NCBI RefSeq assembly: GCF_000327485.1
Contig: NC_019943.1
Coordinates: 2,108,001 to 2,172,000, forward strand
Source of the DNA: Methanoregula formicica SMSP
Lineage (GTDB): Archaea; Halobacteriota; Methanomicrobia; Methanomicrobiales; Methanospirillaceae
Reading direction: 5' to 3'
DNA length: 64,000 bases
Below the pieces are notes generated by a model. It was not told the origin of the DNA. It searched no databases and worked only from the letters and a program-made list of their open reading frames with translations. This document shows, piece by piece, positions 9,073-17,967 of the stretch (positions are counted from its first letter, which is position 1; each line of letters starts with the position of its first letter). The translations under genes were made by a program, and so were the position numbers.

Positions 9073-9518
9073 GCGGCTCCTGCCGGCTCGGGCTCTGGCA
9101 TGTCCATGTGTACTGGAACGGCGACATAGTCAGCCGCATCCGGTTCTCGCGGACGGGAATCGAAGGGAGCGTCCCGCTCCTGATCCGGCAGTACTGCGCC
9201 GGAAAGCCCATTGACTTGGGGGGGATTTTCTCTGTTGCGATGCAGGGCGAGACACCCTACAGCCGCATCTACCGCGCCGTGCGGGAGATCCCGTACGGGA
9301 AAACCGCGACCTATGGGGAGATCGCCCGCCATGTCGGTACATCCCCCCGTGTGGTCGGGCAGGCAATGGCCCGGAACCCCACACCGCTTGTCATCCCCTG
9401 CCACCGGGTTGTTGCGGCAACGGGGATCGGGGGGTTCTCTCCAGACATCGGGATCAAGGAACTGCTGCTGGAGATGGAGAAGAAGGGCAGAAAGGTCCTG
9501 CTGAAACCTAGTCCGTAA
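9060..9518 (+). CDS. ogt: Methylated-DNA--protein-cysteine methyltransferase
   Basis: A 152-residue Ogt/MGMT protein that transfers alkyl groups from O6-alkylguanine to its own cysteine. The acceptor is Cys114 in the invariant PCHR (113-116), preceded by the helix-turn-helix YGEIARHVG (85-93) and followed by GGFSPDIGIKELLLEME. The N-terminal domain is short, as in many archaeal members. Two starts are possible: ATG 9060 with GAGGTG eight bases upstream, or ATG 9069, which overlaps the xpd stop as ATGA. I used the first. Coupling to the XPD helicase groups two DNA-repair activities in one transcript. Confidence 0.93.
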   Translation: METMSGSCRLGLWHVHVYWNGDIVSRIRFSRTGIEGSVPLLIRQYCAGKPIDLGGIFSVAMQGETPYSRIYRAVREIPYGKTATYGEIARHVGTSPRVVGQAMARNPTPLVIPCHRVVAATGIGGFSPDIGIKELLLEMEKKGRKVLLKPSP

Positions 9519-9577
9519 ACTACTACATAGGGAAGATCTAAACTATTCTGGACAGCTACGGGAGCGGCACACGAGAG

Positions 9578-10177
9578 ATGAGATCTGCAGTGATACTGGT
9601 CGGGGGCGAGGCGCGCCGTGCCAACGGGCAGGAGAAGTATTTCTTCCGGTACCAGGGCAGGACGTTCATCGAGCGGCTCGTTGATACGCTGCGGGGGCTC
9701 GTAGATGAGATTATCCTCGTTGCACGTGACCCGGAACAGTGCCGCCGTTTTGACCACCTGAAGGGCGTCCGGTGTATCACTGACATCCGCCAGGGGATCG
9801 GTCCCATTGGCGGGCTCCATGCCGGCACCCTTGCTGCACAGGGAGACCTGCTCTTCGTCTCTGCCTGCGACATGCCCTGCATTGATGCAGGGGTTGTCTC
9901 GTACCTCTTCTCCGCTATTGGTGAACACCAGGCAGCCATTCCCAGCTGGAATACAGACCTTCTCGAACCCCTCATGGCCGTATACCGCCGCGAGACTATC
10001 CTGGAGTACCTCAAGACCCATGAATCCTACTCACTGCGCTCGATGATACGGTCCATCGATACGCTGTATGTGCCCGTGGACGACCTCAGGCAGTTCGACC
10101 CGGAACTCCGGTCTTTCACGAATATCAACAAGCTCGAGGACCTCGAACAGATCAACGGGGACAATGCTGCATTGTAA
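9578..10177 (+). CDS. mobA: MobA-like molybdenum cofactor guanylyltransferase
   Basis: A 199-residue NTP-transferase. The nucleotide-binding loop is at the N-terminus (residues 5-22, AVILVGGEARRANGQEKYF), a variant of the LAGGxSxRMGxDK motif, and the metal-binding aspartate lies in SACDMPCID near residue 95. MobA attaches GMP to molybdopterin to make the bis-MGD-type cofactor that formate dehydrogenase and formylmethanofuran dehydrogenase need in methanogens. It starts at ATG 9578, 59 bases after ogt, so co-transcription is possible but not required. A generic sugar-phosphate nucleotidyltransferase is the alternative; the small size and DMP motif favour MobA. Confidence 0.8.
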   Translation: MRSAVILVGGEARRANGQEKYFFRYQGRTFIERLVDTLRGLVDEIILVARDPEQCRRFDHLKGVRCITDIRQGIGPIGGLHAGTLAAQGDLLFVSACDMPCIDAGVVSYLFSAIGEHQAAIPSWNTDLLEPLMAVYRRETILEYLKTHESYSLRSMIRSIDTLYVPVDDLRQFDPELRSFTNINKLEDLEQINGDNAAL

Positions 10178-10314
10178 CGGGCCGTCCGTCTTTTTCGCCG
10201 TATACACCACGGGCAGCACAAATACCTTAAAATATATGTGATGAAACCAATCGATAGATCATTACCATTTGCCGGGAAACAGCCTGCTGAGCTGCAGGCA
10301 GGTGCACGAAGAGT

Positions 10315-11166
10315 ATGAAACAGATCTCCCCTGAGAACGAGGAAGTCCTTCACCTGTTCATCATCACCGCAGCGACCATTGGCGCTGTTATCACCACGGT
10401 ATTCTCCTTAACTCACGGGATCTTCGAGATATTCCCGTTCCTCTACATCCTTCCCATCATCCTTTCCGTGTACTTCTTCCCGAAGCGCGCAGTTCTCTTC
10501 TCCCTTGGCGTCAGTCTCACCTATATCGGGATGATCTACCTGTACGACTTCACCAACCCCGAACACATTGCGATTGCAACAGCATGGTTTGCCATCTTCA
10601 TCACCATCGGGGTTGTCTCCTCGTCCTACGCAACGCGACTCATCGACGAGCAAATGCGGATCCGGAGCATCCTTGTGAATTCCCAGGACGGAATCTTCTG
10701 TTTCGATCTCACGACCCTCCAGGTCCTCGGGGCAAACGCCAAGTTCGCGCAATGGCTCCGCTATGACCGGAGCGAGCTGGTGGGAAAGGACCTCTCAAAG
10801 ACCTGGACCGGGTCGTCCGAGCGCGACCAGTTCATCGCAGATATCCGGAACGGTCCGCAGAACCTGGAGACTGAAGGGGTCTTCCAGTCACGGGACGGGG
10901 CCCAGCACCGGTTCATCGTCTCGGCTGTACTTGTGTCACGGAACCGCGTGCTCTGTTCTGCGATCGATATGACCGGCAGCAAGGTCGCTGACGAGGAGAT
11001 CAAGAAGACCCTGGAAGAACTCGATGTGCAGGTCCGTGCCCGGACGGAACACCTGGAAAAGATAAACGCGCAGCTTCAGGCCGAGATCCTCGAACGGCGC
11101 AGGGTGACAAAGACCATCCTCACACCGGAACCCGGGTCCAAGAAGGACCTGGAGGACGAGGAATGA
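10315..11166 (+). CDS. Membrane protein with one PAS domain and coiled-coil tail, no kinase domain
   Basis: A 283-residue protein. The first 115 residues hold about four membrane segments with the phrase FSLTHGIFEIFPFLYILPII. A PAS domain follows (about 120-225, SQDGIFCFDL to AIDMTGS), then a heptad-like tail rich in Glu and Arg. The tail stops where a histidine kinase would begin. The next gene starts inside the stop (ATGA) and encodes the same membrane and PAS modules plus a full kinase, so this is a tandem paralogue that lost, or never had, the transmitter. It may dimerise with the longer copy through the coiled coil. A box A-like CTTAAAATATATG at about 10227 suggests a promoter with an untranslated leader of some 60 bases. 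Confidence 0.8.
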   Translation: MKQISPENEEVLHLFIITAATIGAVITTVFSLTHGIFEIFPFLYILPIILSVYFFPKRAVLFSLGVSLTYIGMIYLYDFTNPEHIAIATAWFAIFITIGVVSSSYATRLIDEQMRIRSILVNSQDGIFCFDLTTLQVLGANAKFAQWLRYDRSELVGKDLSKTWTGSSERDQFIADIRNGPQNLETEGVFQSRDGAQHRFIVSAVLVSRNRVLCSAIDMTGSKVADEEIKKTLEELDVQVRARTEHLEKINAQLQAEILERRRVTKTILTPEPGSKKDLEDEE

Positions 11167-12665
11167 TCGCCATCCCGTCCGGTGGTGCCCCCCGCATCCT
11201 GCCCGGCACGGCACGGGGCCTCTGGTCCACCGCCATCGTGGCAAGCGTCGCAGTTGCCATCGCCTCGACGATCTTCTCCCTCACGCATGGGATCAACGAA
11301 GTCTTCCCGTTCCTCTACTTCCTCCCGATCATCCTCTTTGTCTACGTCTATCCCGACCACGGTGTCATCTTCACGCTCCTTGTCAGCACCATCTACCTGG
11401 TGCTGGTCTATTCCCTCACCAGTTTCAACCCGGCAATCGTCGCGGTGTCTACGGCATGGTTCGTCATCTTCGTGACAATTGGCGTAGTCACATCATCCTT
11501 TGCCAAGGGACTTGTTTTAGAGGAGCGGAAGTACCGCGACATCTTCGAGAACTCCCAGGCAGGGATCTTCACATTCGGTCTTGACACCATGAAGATTGGG
11601 GAGCTGAATGCGAAATGTGCCCGCATGCTCCGGTATGACAGAAACGAGCTTGTGGGAAAAGACCTCAGGGAGATCTTCACGGACAGCGCACAATACCAGT
11701 CCTTCACCCGCGAGATCCAGGCCCGCCCACAGACCGGCGATATCGAGCTGCACTTTTCCACCCGTGACGGGGATATCCGTCAGTTCATCCTCTCGGCATC
11801 AACCTCCCCGAACGATATCATCATCTGTTCTGTCATGGATATCACCGAACGGAAACTTGCCGAGCGGGTGATCCACAAGGCCCGGGTCGAACTCGAGGAA
11901 CGGATCATCGATCGCACGCGGGAACTGACGCGGGCAAACGAGAGCCTCCTTGCCGAGATCGAGGAACGCAAACAGTTCGAGGAGGCAATCCAGCTGGCAA
12001 ACAAGAAACTCAACACGCTCTCCTCCATCACCCGTCACGACATCCTCAACCAGATAACCGCGATTGTCATGTACCTCTCGCTTGCGGAGGAGCAGATCTC
12101 CGACCCCGAGGCCATCGGGCACTTAAAAAAGATCGGACAGATCACCCAGCTGATCCAGAAACAGATCCGGTTCACCCGCAACTACCAGTTTATCGGCTCA
12201 CGGTCGCCCCACTGGCAGGTCCTCTCGGTTACTATCGACGATGCGGTAAAAGACCTGGACATGGGGGACATCCACGTGGAGAAGGAGGTGGGCGACCTTG
12301 CGATCTACGCCGACCTTCTTTTAGAAAAAGTCTTCTACAATCTTTTCGAGAATTCTCTCCGCCATGGTATGAAGGTCACGACCTGCCGGGTGACACACCG
12401 CAGGGACGGTGATGATCTCGTCCTCCTGTACGAGGACAATGGGATCGGCATACCAGCCGGCGCAAAAGAGAAAATCTTCCGCCGGGAATATTACCGGAAC
12501 ACGGGATACGGGATGTTCCTTGCAAAGGAGATTTTGGATACCACGGGGATTACCATCGTGGAGACGGGTGAACCGGGCTGCGGCGCACGATTCGAGATAC
12601 GGGTGCCGGCGGGGGCCTTCCGCTTCGGATTATTGGAGCAGGGCGCACCGCAAGAGGCCGGGTAA
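11163..12665 (+). CDS. Membrane PAS sensor histidine kinase
   Basis: A 500-residue kinase. Residues 25-115 form about four membrane helices (IFSLTHGINEVFPFLYFLPI is nearly the same as in the preceding gene). A PAS domain spans about 123-230, a coiled coil 235-285, and the phosphoacceptor is His292 in SSITRHDILNQ, a variant H-box frequent in methanogen kinases. The ATPase has N-box NLFENSLRHG, G1 EDNGIGIP and G2 NTGYGMFLAKEIL. The start overlaps the upstream paralogue by 4 bases, so the pair is one operon. No response regulator is adjacent. The sensed signal is unknown; the membrane domain has almost no extracytoplasmic loop, suggesting a membrane-borne or redox cue. Confidence 0.9.
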   Translation: MIAIPSGGAPRILPGTARGLWSTAIVASVAVAIASTIFSLTHGINEVFPFLYFLPIILFVYVYPDHGVIFTLLVSTIYLVLVYSLTSFNPAIVAVSTAWFVIFVTIGVVTSSFAKGLVLEERKYRDIFENSQAGIFTFGLDTMKIGELNAKCARMLRYDRNELVGKDLREIFTDSAQYQSFTREIQARPQTGDIELHFSTRDGDIRQFILSASTSPNDIIICSVMDITERKLAERVIHKARVELEERIIDRTRELTRANESLLAEIEERKQFEEAIQLANKKLNTLSSITRHDILNQITAIVMYLSLAEEQISDPEAIGHLKKIGQITQLIQKQIRFTRNYQFIGSRSPHWQVLSVTIDDAVKDLDMGDIHVEKEVGDLAIYADLLLEKVFYNLFENSLRHGMKVTTCRVTHRRDGDDLVLLYEDNGIGIPAGAKEKIFRREYYRNTGYGMFLAKEILDTTGITIVETGEPGCGARFEIRVPAGAFRFGLLEQGAPQEAG

Positions 12666-12681
12666 CCTGATCACGGGCCGT

Positions 12682-13446
12682 TCAGATGCTTTTCTTCCGG
12701 CCGCTTGCGTCCCGCATATAGTGGCCGAACTCGCTTTTCTGCAGGATCGTTCCTGAAAAGACCGGGCCGTCGCGGCAGACCCGGAGGCCGGAGGGGTCGA
12801 TACAGCATGACCCGCAGACGCCCATGCCGCATTTCATATACCGGTGGAGCGAGAACTCGGTCTTGTGAAGGACGCCCTTTTCTGTCACTTTGGCGAGCAC
12901 GGAACGCATCATCACTTCCGGGCCGCAGACAGCAATCCTGTCATACAAGGCAAGGTTCAGGTCATCCAGCAAGGTCGTGACAAAACCCTTGTTGCCCTGC
13001 GAACCGTCGTCCGTTGCAATGACGACATCGGTGCATTCGTCGAGCTGGTCCAAAAAGAGCAGCTCGGACTCCGTCTTTGCCCCAAGGAGCATGGTCATGA
13101 CACAGTCAGCCTTGACAAGCGGGAGGAGCGGTGCCGCACCGACCCCGCCTGCTATCGCGAGCACTTTTTCCCCGTGCGTGAATCCGTTGCCAAACGGCCC
13201 CCGGATCCCGAGTTTGTCACCGCGCTTCATGGAAAAGAGGGCAGATGTTGCATCACCCACTTTCTGCACGGTGATGCTGTTCAGGGAGGAGAGGGCCATC
13301 GGGATCTCGTCCACACCCGGGACCCAGACCATGACAAACTGCCCCGGATTGAAGACGAACGGCTGGTCAAAGAAGAACGAGCGGATATTCGGCGTCTCGT
13401 TCAGGATCCGCGTGATCGTTACGGTTACCGGTGTCCCGTCAGCCAT
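12682..13446 (-). CDS. pyrK: Dihydroorotate dehydrogenase electron transfer subunit PyrK
   Basis: A 254-residue flavoprotein reductase from ATG 13446. A longer frame to 13566 exists but lies inside pyrD. The N-terminal FAD-binding barrel ends in NPGQFVMVWVPG; a pyridine-nucleotide-binding region follows (VLAIAGGVGAAPLLPL). The C-terminus carries a 2Fe-2S cluster motif, KCGMGVCGSCC, with a fourth cysteine in LRVCRDGP. PyrK passes electrons between PyrD (FMN) and an external partner such as NAD+ in class 1B dihydroorotate dehydrogenase. The start overlaps the end of pyrD by 8 bases, the usual pyrD-pyrK coupling. Confidence 0.93.
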   Translation of the reverse strand: MADGTPVTVTITRILNETPNIRSFFFDQPFVFNPGQFVMVWVPGVDEIPMALSSLNSITVQKVGDATSALFSMKRGDKLGIRGPFGNGFTHGEKVLAIAGGVGAAPLLPLVKADCVMTMLLGAKTESELLFLDQLDECTDVVIATDDGSQGNKGFVTTLLDDLNLALYDRIAVCGPEVMMRSVLAKVTEKGVLHKTEFSLHRYMKCGMGVCGSCCIDPSGLRVCRDGPVFSGTILQKSEFGHYMRDASGRKKSI

Positions 13447-14326
13447 GGGCGCACCCCACGATCTCACTCGCCATGACACCATCCTTTGCATACAGGGCGG
13501 CCCGGATCTTCTCAAAGACCTGGATATCCCCGTGCACTGCGCTGCCGATCTCAACGGCAGATGCACCGGCCATCATCAGTTCCACCACATTATCGGCAGT
13601 CGAGACACCCCCGCACCCGATGATGGGGACCTTCACGGCCTCGTACAGTTCGTACACGCACCGGACAGCGATGGGAAAGATTGCAGTGCCCGAGAGGCCC
13701 CCGTAGCGGTTGCCGAGCACCGGGCGCCGGAGACCGGTAGAGATACGCATCGCCTTCACGGTATTGACCGCAACAATCGCGCTCGCCCCGCCTTTCTCCG
13801 CGGCTTTTCCGATCGCGGTGATATCCGTGACATTCGGCGTCAGTTTCACCCATGCCGGCAGGCCGGTCCTGACAACGGCGCGGGTACAGGCCTCAACAAG
13901 CGCAGGGTCGCTCCCGATGGCCGCCCCGTACCCTTCCGCGTGGGGGCAGGAGAGGTTGAGCTCGGCTGCCGCGACCTTGCCGGAGAACCACCCGGCAACC
14001 TCGGCAAACTCCTCCGGGTTGCCGCCAAAGATGCTCGCGACCACGGGCTTTTTTGCCAAGGGTGCCAGTTCGTCCACGAACTCCTTTGAAGGATTGGGGA
14101 GCCCCATCGCGTTCAGGAGGCCGTCTTCGAGTGCCACAAGGCACGGGCCGCTATGGCCCTCCTTCGGGAGAGGCCCGATGGACTTGGTCACAACGCCCCC
14201 CGCACCGAGCAGGAGCATCCGGGATAACGATGCGCCGGTTGTCCCGAGGACGCCGGCCGCGAGGAGAAGATGATTCTGCAACTCAACACCGCCAACATTC
14301 ACCGGGCCCGGCCTGATGGTAACCAT
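13439..14326 (-). CDS. pyrD: Dihydroorotate dehydrogenase, class 1B catalytic subunit
   Basis: A 295-residue FMN enzyme that oxidises dihydroorotate to orotate, the fourth step of pyrimidine synthesis. It opens with VNVGGVELQNHLLLAAGVLG, has the ELNLSCPHAEG catalytic-loop region with the active-site Cys of class 1 enzymes, VKLTPNV with the FMN-contacting Lys, VAVNTVKAM, and the C-terminal phosphate-binding GCGGVSTADN. It starts at ATG 14326, with an AT-rich box A shared with the divergent malate dehydrogenase gene, and pyrK follows in overlap. Length and motifs are complete. Confidence 0.95.
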   Translation of the reverse strand: MVTIRPGPVNVGGVELQNHLLLAAGVLGTTGASLSRMLLLGAGGVVTKSIGPLPKEGHSGPCLVALEDGLLNAMGLPNPSKEFVDELAPLAKKPVVASIFGGNPEEFAEVAGWFSGKVAAAELNLSCPHAEGYGAAIGSDPALVEACTRAVVRTGLPAWVKLTPNVTDITAIGKAAEKGGASAIVAVNTVKAMRISTGLRRPVLGNRYGGLSGTAIFPIAVRCVYELYEAVKVPIIGCGGVSTADNVVELMMAGASAVEIGSAVHGDIQVFEKIRAALYAKDGVMASEIVGCAHG

Positions 14327-14340
14327 TCATCAGGAAATGG

Positions 14341-14360
14341 TCGTTATTTATTATTAGCAT
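14341..14360. promoter_or_regulatory. Shared divergent box A between pyrD and malate dehydrogenase
   Basis: The 52-base gap between the two divergent starts contains a single AT-rich block, TTATTTATTATTAG (14344-14357). Its centre is about 24 bases from the pyrD ATG and 29 from the mdh ATG, so the same element can serve as TATA box in both directions, with transcripts that are leaderless or nearly so. This is inferred from position only. Confidence 0.5.
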
Positions 14361-14378
14361 AACCCATATTGGTACCAG

Positions 14379-15245
14379 ATGGCACGCCTAGCAGTGATCG
14401 GGGTAGGACGGATCGGCGGTGAAGTCGCGTACCTTGCAGCATCGCTCGGTATTGCCGACGAACTGGTATTGTTCGACACTGCCCCTGACCTTTTAAAGGC
14501 GCAGGTGCTCGACCTGAAGCATACGGGCCTTGATATTGCGATCAGCACTGACAAACACGAGATCCGGGATGCCGACCTCTGCATTTTCTCGGCCGGGATG
14601 CCCCGGGACCCCTCAGTGAAGACACGGGCAGACCTGCTCCTTGCCAACCTGCCGGCAACGAGATCCTGCGCCGGGATGCTCAAAGGGTTTGAAGGGATCC
14701 TTGTCACGGTCACAAATCCAATGGACATCAATAATTATACGCTCTGTCGATCAACGGGCATCCCCCGCGAGCGCTGCATTGGTTTCGGGGGCCAGCTCGA
14801 CAGCAGCAGGTTCGACCTCGCCCTCCGTCAGCGGAACATCCCCGGCCAGCCCTCGGTCATGGGGGAGCATGGCGAGCACCAGGTGCCGGTCTTCTCACGG
14901 CTCGACGTGCCCGTAGAAACGCAGACCCGTGAGGAGATCCTCCGCGAGCTGCAGGGCTCGAGCATGGATGTCATAAAGGGCAAGGGCGGAACCGTGTTTG
15001 GGCCGGCGCTTCACCTTGCCCGGCTTGCCCGGATGATCCTGAAGGATACGGGAGAAGCGGCTATCTGTTCTGCCGTACTGGATGGAGAGTACGGGCTGGA
15101 GGGGTGCTCGCTTGGTGTCCCCGTCCGTGTCTGCAAAGAGGGTATACGGGAAATCGCGGAGTGGGACCTCGACGCATGGGAGTTCGACAAGATGGCCGAT
15201 GCGGGACAGTTCGTTGCGTCGCTCTGTACTCAGGTGGTGACCTAA
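14379..15245 (+). CDS. mdh: Malate dehydrogenase (LDH/MDH family)
   Basis: A 288-residue NAD(P)-dependent 2-hydroxyacid dehydrogenase. The Rossmann motif is GVGRIGGEVAYLAASLG (residues 7-23), with Asp ending the second strand (LVLFD). The substrate-loop arginines appear in AGMPRDPSVKTRADLL, followed by TNPMDI, and the catalytic His lies in GEHGEHQVPVFS. The Arg-bearing AGMPR loop favours malate/oxaloacetate over lactate. In methanogens it links oxaloacetate and malate in the incomplete reductive TCA branch. It is slightly shorter than the typical 300-320 residues but has all the signature parts. PolB begins 2 bases after its stop, so the two may share a transcript. Confidence 0.92.
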   Translation: MARLAVIGVGRIGGEVAYLAASLGIADELVLFDTAPDLLKAQVLDLKHTGLDIAISTDKHEIRDADLCIFSAGMPRDPSVKTRADLLLANLPATRSCAGMLKGFEGILVTVTNPMDINNYTLCRSTGIPRERCIGFGGQLDSSRFDLALRQRNIPGQPSVMGEHGEHQVPVFSRLDVPVETQTREEILRELQGSSMDVIKGKGGTVFGPALHLARLARMILKDTGEAAICSAVLDGEYGLEGCSLGVPVRVCKEGIREIAEWDLDAWEFDKMADAGQFVASLCTQVVT

Positions 15246-15247
15246 CT

Positions 15248-17713
15248 ATGGCCTCGCAGTCCACCGGCAGCTGCCTTGACGCGGCCTGCACGCTCGACTC
15301 CTATTCCCGCGACATCCGGATCGCGATCAACCAGGTGGAGTACAGCAACTCACCGGGCGGGCCCGTCATCCACATCTTCGGAAGGGACACACGCGGAAAG
15401 GCTGTCCGGCTGGATGTGACGGGCTTCAGGCCCTACTTCTATGTTCCGGCCGACCAGGCCGAAAGCACACCAATCCCCCCGCAGGCAACGCTCGAGACTG
15501 GGAACACCTACCGCTCGATCCGCGGCGAGCAGCTCCGGAGACTCTTCACCCAGCGGCCCACGGATGTACGGGATGTCCGCGAGCGGTACCGCCACTTCGA
15601 GGCAGACATCCCGTTTGCCACCCGGTTCATGATCGACACCGGCCTGACCGGAGGCGTTGCAGCACCGAAAGAGAACATCGACTGGCAGGAAATAACGCCG
15701 ATCGCTATCGATGCCCCGGCCCGGACCTGCATCATCGATATCGAGTGCGAGGACGAGCGGGGATTCCCCGATCCCCAGCGGGATGCCATCATCTGCATCA
15801 CCTGCTATGACTCGTTCGACGAGGACTACACCACGTTCCTCTTCTCCGGAAGCCAGATTCCGGCCGCCGTTGCCGTGAAGGTGAAGGAAGGCGGCCTTGA
15901 TAATGGGTGTTTCCGCGAGGGCACCCATACGATCTGCTCGTATGCCGATGAACCCGCGATGCTCCGGGCATTCACGGCATACATCATTGCCCGCGACCCG
16001 GACATCCTCTCGGGCTGGAACTTCGTGGACTTCGACATGCCCTACATCACCGGCAGGATGGAACGGCTGGGGCTGAAATCCGATTCGCTTGCCCGCATCC
16101 CGGGTATGACCGAAAGAAATGCCCTCCGCGGCCGGGCGCTCTTCGACCTCCTTACCGCGTACAAGAAGATGCACTCCACGCTGAAGGAGTCCTACCGCCT
16201 CGACGCCATTGCAATGGATGAACTCGGGCAGCAGAAGGTCCGGTACACGGGCACGATTTCCGATCTCTGGAAAAAGGAGCCGGCGCTCCTTGTCGAGTAC
16301 AACTTCAAGGACGTGGAGCTCTGCGTGGGGATCAACAAAAAGGACAACATCATCGGGTTCTACCGCGAGATCGCCCGGTATGTGGGCTGCCCGCTTGACA
16401 AGACCCTGAACTCGTCAAGCGTGATTGACGTGTACGTGCTCAGGAAAGCGTTCGGGAACTACGTGCTGCCCTCCAAGGGATTTGCCAATGCGGAAGAGTT
16501 CGAGGGAGCAACGGTCTTCGAGCCGAGCAAAGGCGTGCGGGAGAACGTGGTGGTACTCGACCTGAAATCGCTCTATCCGATGGCAATGATGACCATCAAT
16601 GCTTCGATGGAGACAAAAGACCCTGCCGGCGAACTCCGGGCACCCAACGGGATCCGGTTCCGGAAACAGCCGAACGGGCTGACACGGAGCATCATCGCGG
16701 ACCTGCTCAAGGAGCGGGACGAGAAGAAGCGGTTGCGCAACACGTTCGCCTTCGGCTCTCCCGAGTACATTATGTACGACATGCAGCAGAACGTGCTGAA
16801 AGTGATCATGAACACCTATTACGGCGTCTCGGGATACACCCGGTTCCGGCTCTTCGACCGGGAGATCGGGGCGGCTGTCACCTCCGTGGGCCGTGCGATC
16901 ATCGAGCACACGCGGCGCGAGATCGAGAAGATGGGCTATACGGTCATCTACGGCGACACGGACTCCTGCATGATCCAGCTCCCGCCGCTCGACCGGGAGA
17001 AGACGATCGAGATTGCACGTAGCATTGAAAAACAGCTCAACGCGAGTTACCCGGTCTTTGCAAAAACCGAACTGAACGCCGATGTCAGTTTCTTTTCCAT
17101 CAAATTCGAGAAGATCTATGCCCGCTTCTTCCAGGCAGGCAAGAAGAAGCGCTACGCAGGATCGCTTGTCTGGAAAGAGGGAAAGGACGTACAGGAAACG
17201 GACATTGTCGGCTTCGAGATCAAGCGAAGCGACACACCGCAGATAACAAAGCATGTGCAAAAAACCGTGATGGAACTCATCCTGGACGGCAAGGGGCTCG
17301 ACGAGGTCAAGGCATTCCTTGGCGAGGTGATCAAAAAATACCGGGCCGGGAAATACACGCTGGATGAGATCGGGATCCCCGGCGGGATCGGGAAGAGCCT
17401 CGACGATTACGAGACGGACGATGCACAGGTGCGGGGCGCAAAGTATGCCAACCAGTACCTGCACACGGAGTTCGGGAAGGGCAGCAAGCCCAAGAGGATT
17501 TACATCAAGACGGTAACCGCCAAATATCCCAAGACGGACGTGCTCTGCTTCGAGTACGCCGACCAGGTGCCTCCCGAGTTCGTGGTGGACCTCGAACTGA
17601 TGCTGGAGAAGACCATCAGACAACCGATCTCCCGGATCATCGAGGCGCTCGGCTGGAGCTGGGCGGATGTGGATCCGTCGCGGACTACGCTGGCGCAGTG
17701 GGGACTGGGGTAA
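15248..17713 (+). CDS. polB: DNA polymerase, family B
   Basis: An 821-residue replicative-type DNA polymerase from ATG 15248; an open frame runs upstream into mdh but the protein clearly starts here. The 3'-5' exonuclease Exo I motif is DIECEDERG, with later Exo motifs around NFVDFDMPY and YNFKDVELC. The polymerase has motif A DLKSLYPMAM, motif B KVIMNTYYGVSG and motif C YGDTDSCM. The C-terminus ends in LGWSWADVDPSRTTLAQWG. A diverged copy of the last 30 codons is found 2.5 kb downstream at 20129-20218. The gene is intact and its composition matches the GC-rich neighbours. Confidence 0.96.
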   Translation: MASQSTGSCLDAACTLDSYSRDIRIAINQVEYSNSPGGPVIHIFGRDTRGKAVRLDVTGFRPYFYVPADQAESTPIPPQATLETGNTYRSIRGEQLRRLFTQRPTDVRDVRERYRHFEADIPFATRFMIDTGLTGGVAAPKENIDWQEITPIAIDAPARTCIIDIECEDERGFPDPQRDAIICITCYDSFDEDYTTFLFSGSQIPAAVAVKVKEGGLDNGCFREGTHTICSYADEPAMLRAFTAYIIARDPDILSGWNFVDFDMPYITGRMERLGLKSDSLARIPGMTERNALRGRALFDLLTAYKKMHSTLKESYRLDAIAMDELGQQKVRYTGTISDLWKKEPALLVEYNFKDVELCVGINKKDNIIGFYREIARYVGCPLDKTLNSSSVIDVYVLRKAFGNYVLPSKGFANAEEFEGATVFEPSKGVRENVVVLDLKSLYPMAMMTINASMETKDPAGELRAPNGIRFRKQPNGLTRSIIADLLKERDEKKRLRNTFAFGSPEYIMYDMQQNVLKVIMNTYYGVSGYTRFRLFDREIGAAVTSVGRAIIEHTRREIEKMGYTVIYGDTDSCMIQLPPLDREKTIEIARSIEKQLNASYPVFAKTELNADVSFFSIKFEKIYARFFQAGKKKRYAGSLVWKEGKDVQETDIVGFEIKRSDTPQITKHVQKTVMELILDGKGLDEVKAFLGEVIKKYRAGKYTLDEIGIPGGIGKSLDDYETDDAQVRGAKYANQYLHTEFGKGSKPKRIYIKTVTAKYPKTDVLCFEYADQVPPEFVVDLELMLEKTIRQPISRIIEALGWSWADVDPSRTTLAQWGLG

Positions 17714-17938
17714 TAACACCCGTAAAAAAGACCCGTATGAGGTGAATTCACTTCACACAAGTACAATGAAAAGTTCGCTCTGCACCTGTGTTTGTCGTAC
17801 ACGTTTCTGTCGATACACCTCAAAATTTTCATGATGAAGCAATCACCTGCATAATTATTTTCAGAGCGATCCTTTTTCTGCAAGAATGGGCATAATTGCC
17901 GGTGTAATAATATTTGTTTCGTATGAATGCAAAATTTA

Positions 17939-17952
17939 ACATATAAATTATT
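17939..17952 (+). promoter_or_regulatory. Box A of the winged-helix regulator gene
   Basis: CATATAAATTATT lies about 22 bases before the ATG at 17968, in a locally AT-rich stretch. The spacing suits a leaderless archaeal transcript. Placement is by inspection only. Confidence 0.5.
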
Positions 17953-17967
17953 CAAATATAAGATCCA

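Noticed and set aside
15104-15247. N-terminal extension of PolB
   Set aside because: It lies inside the malate dehydrogenase gene in another phase, and PolB-like sequence begins after ATG 15248.
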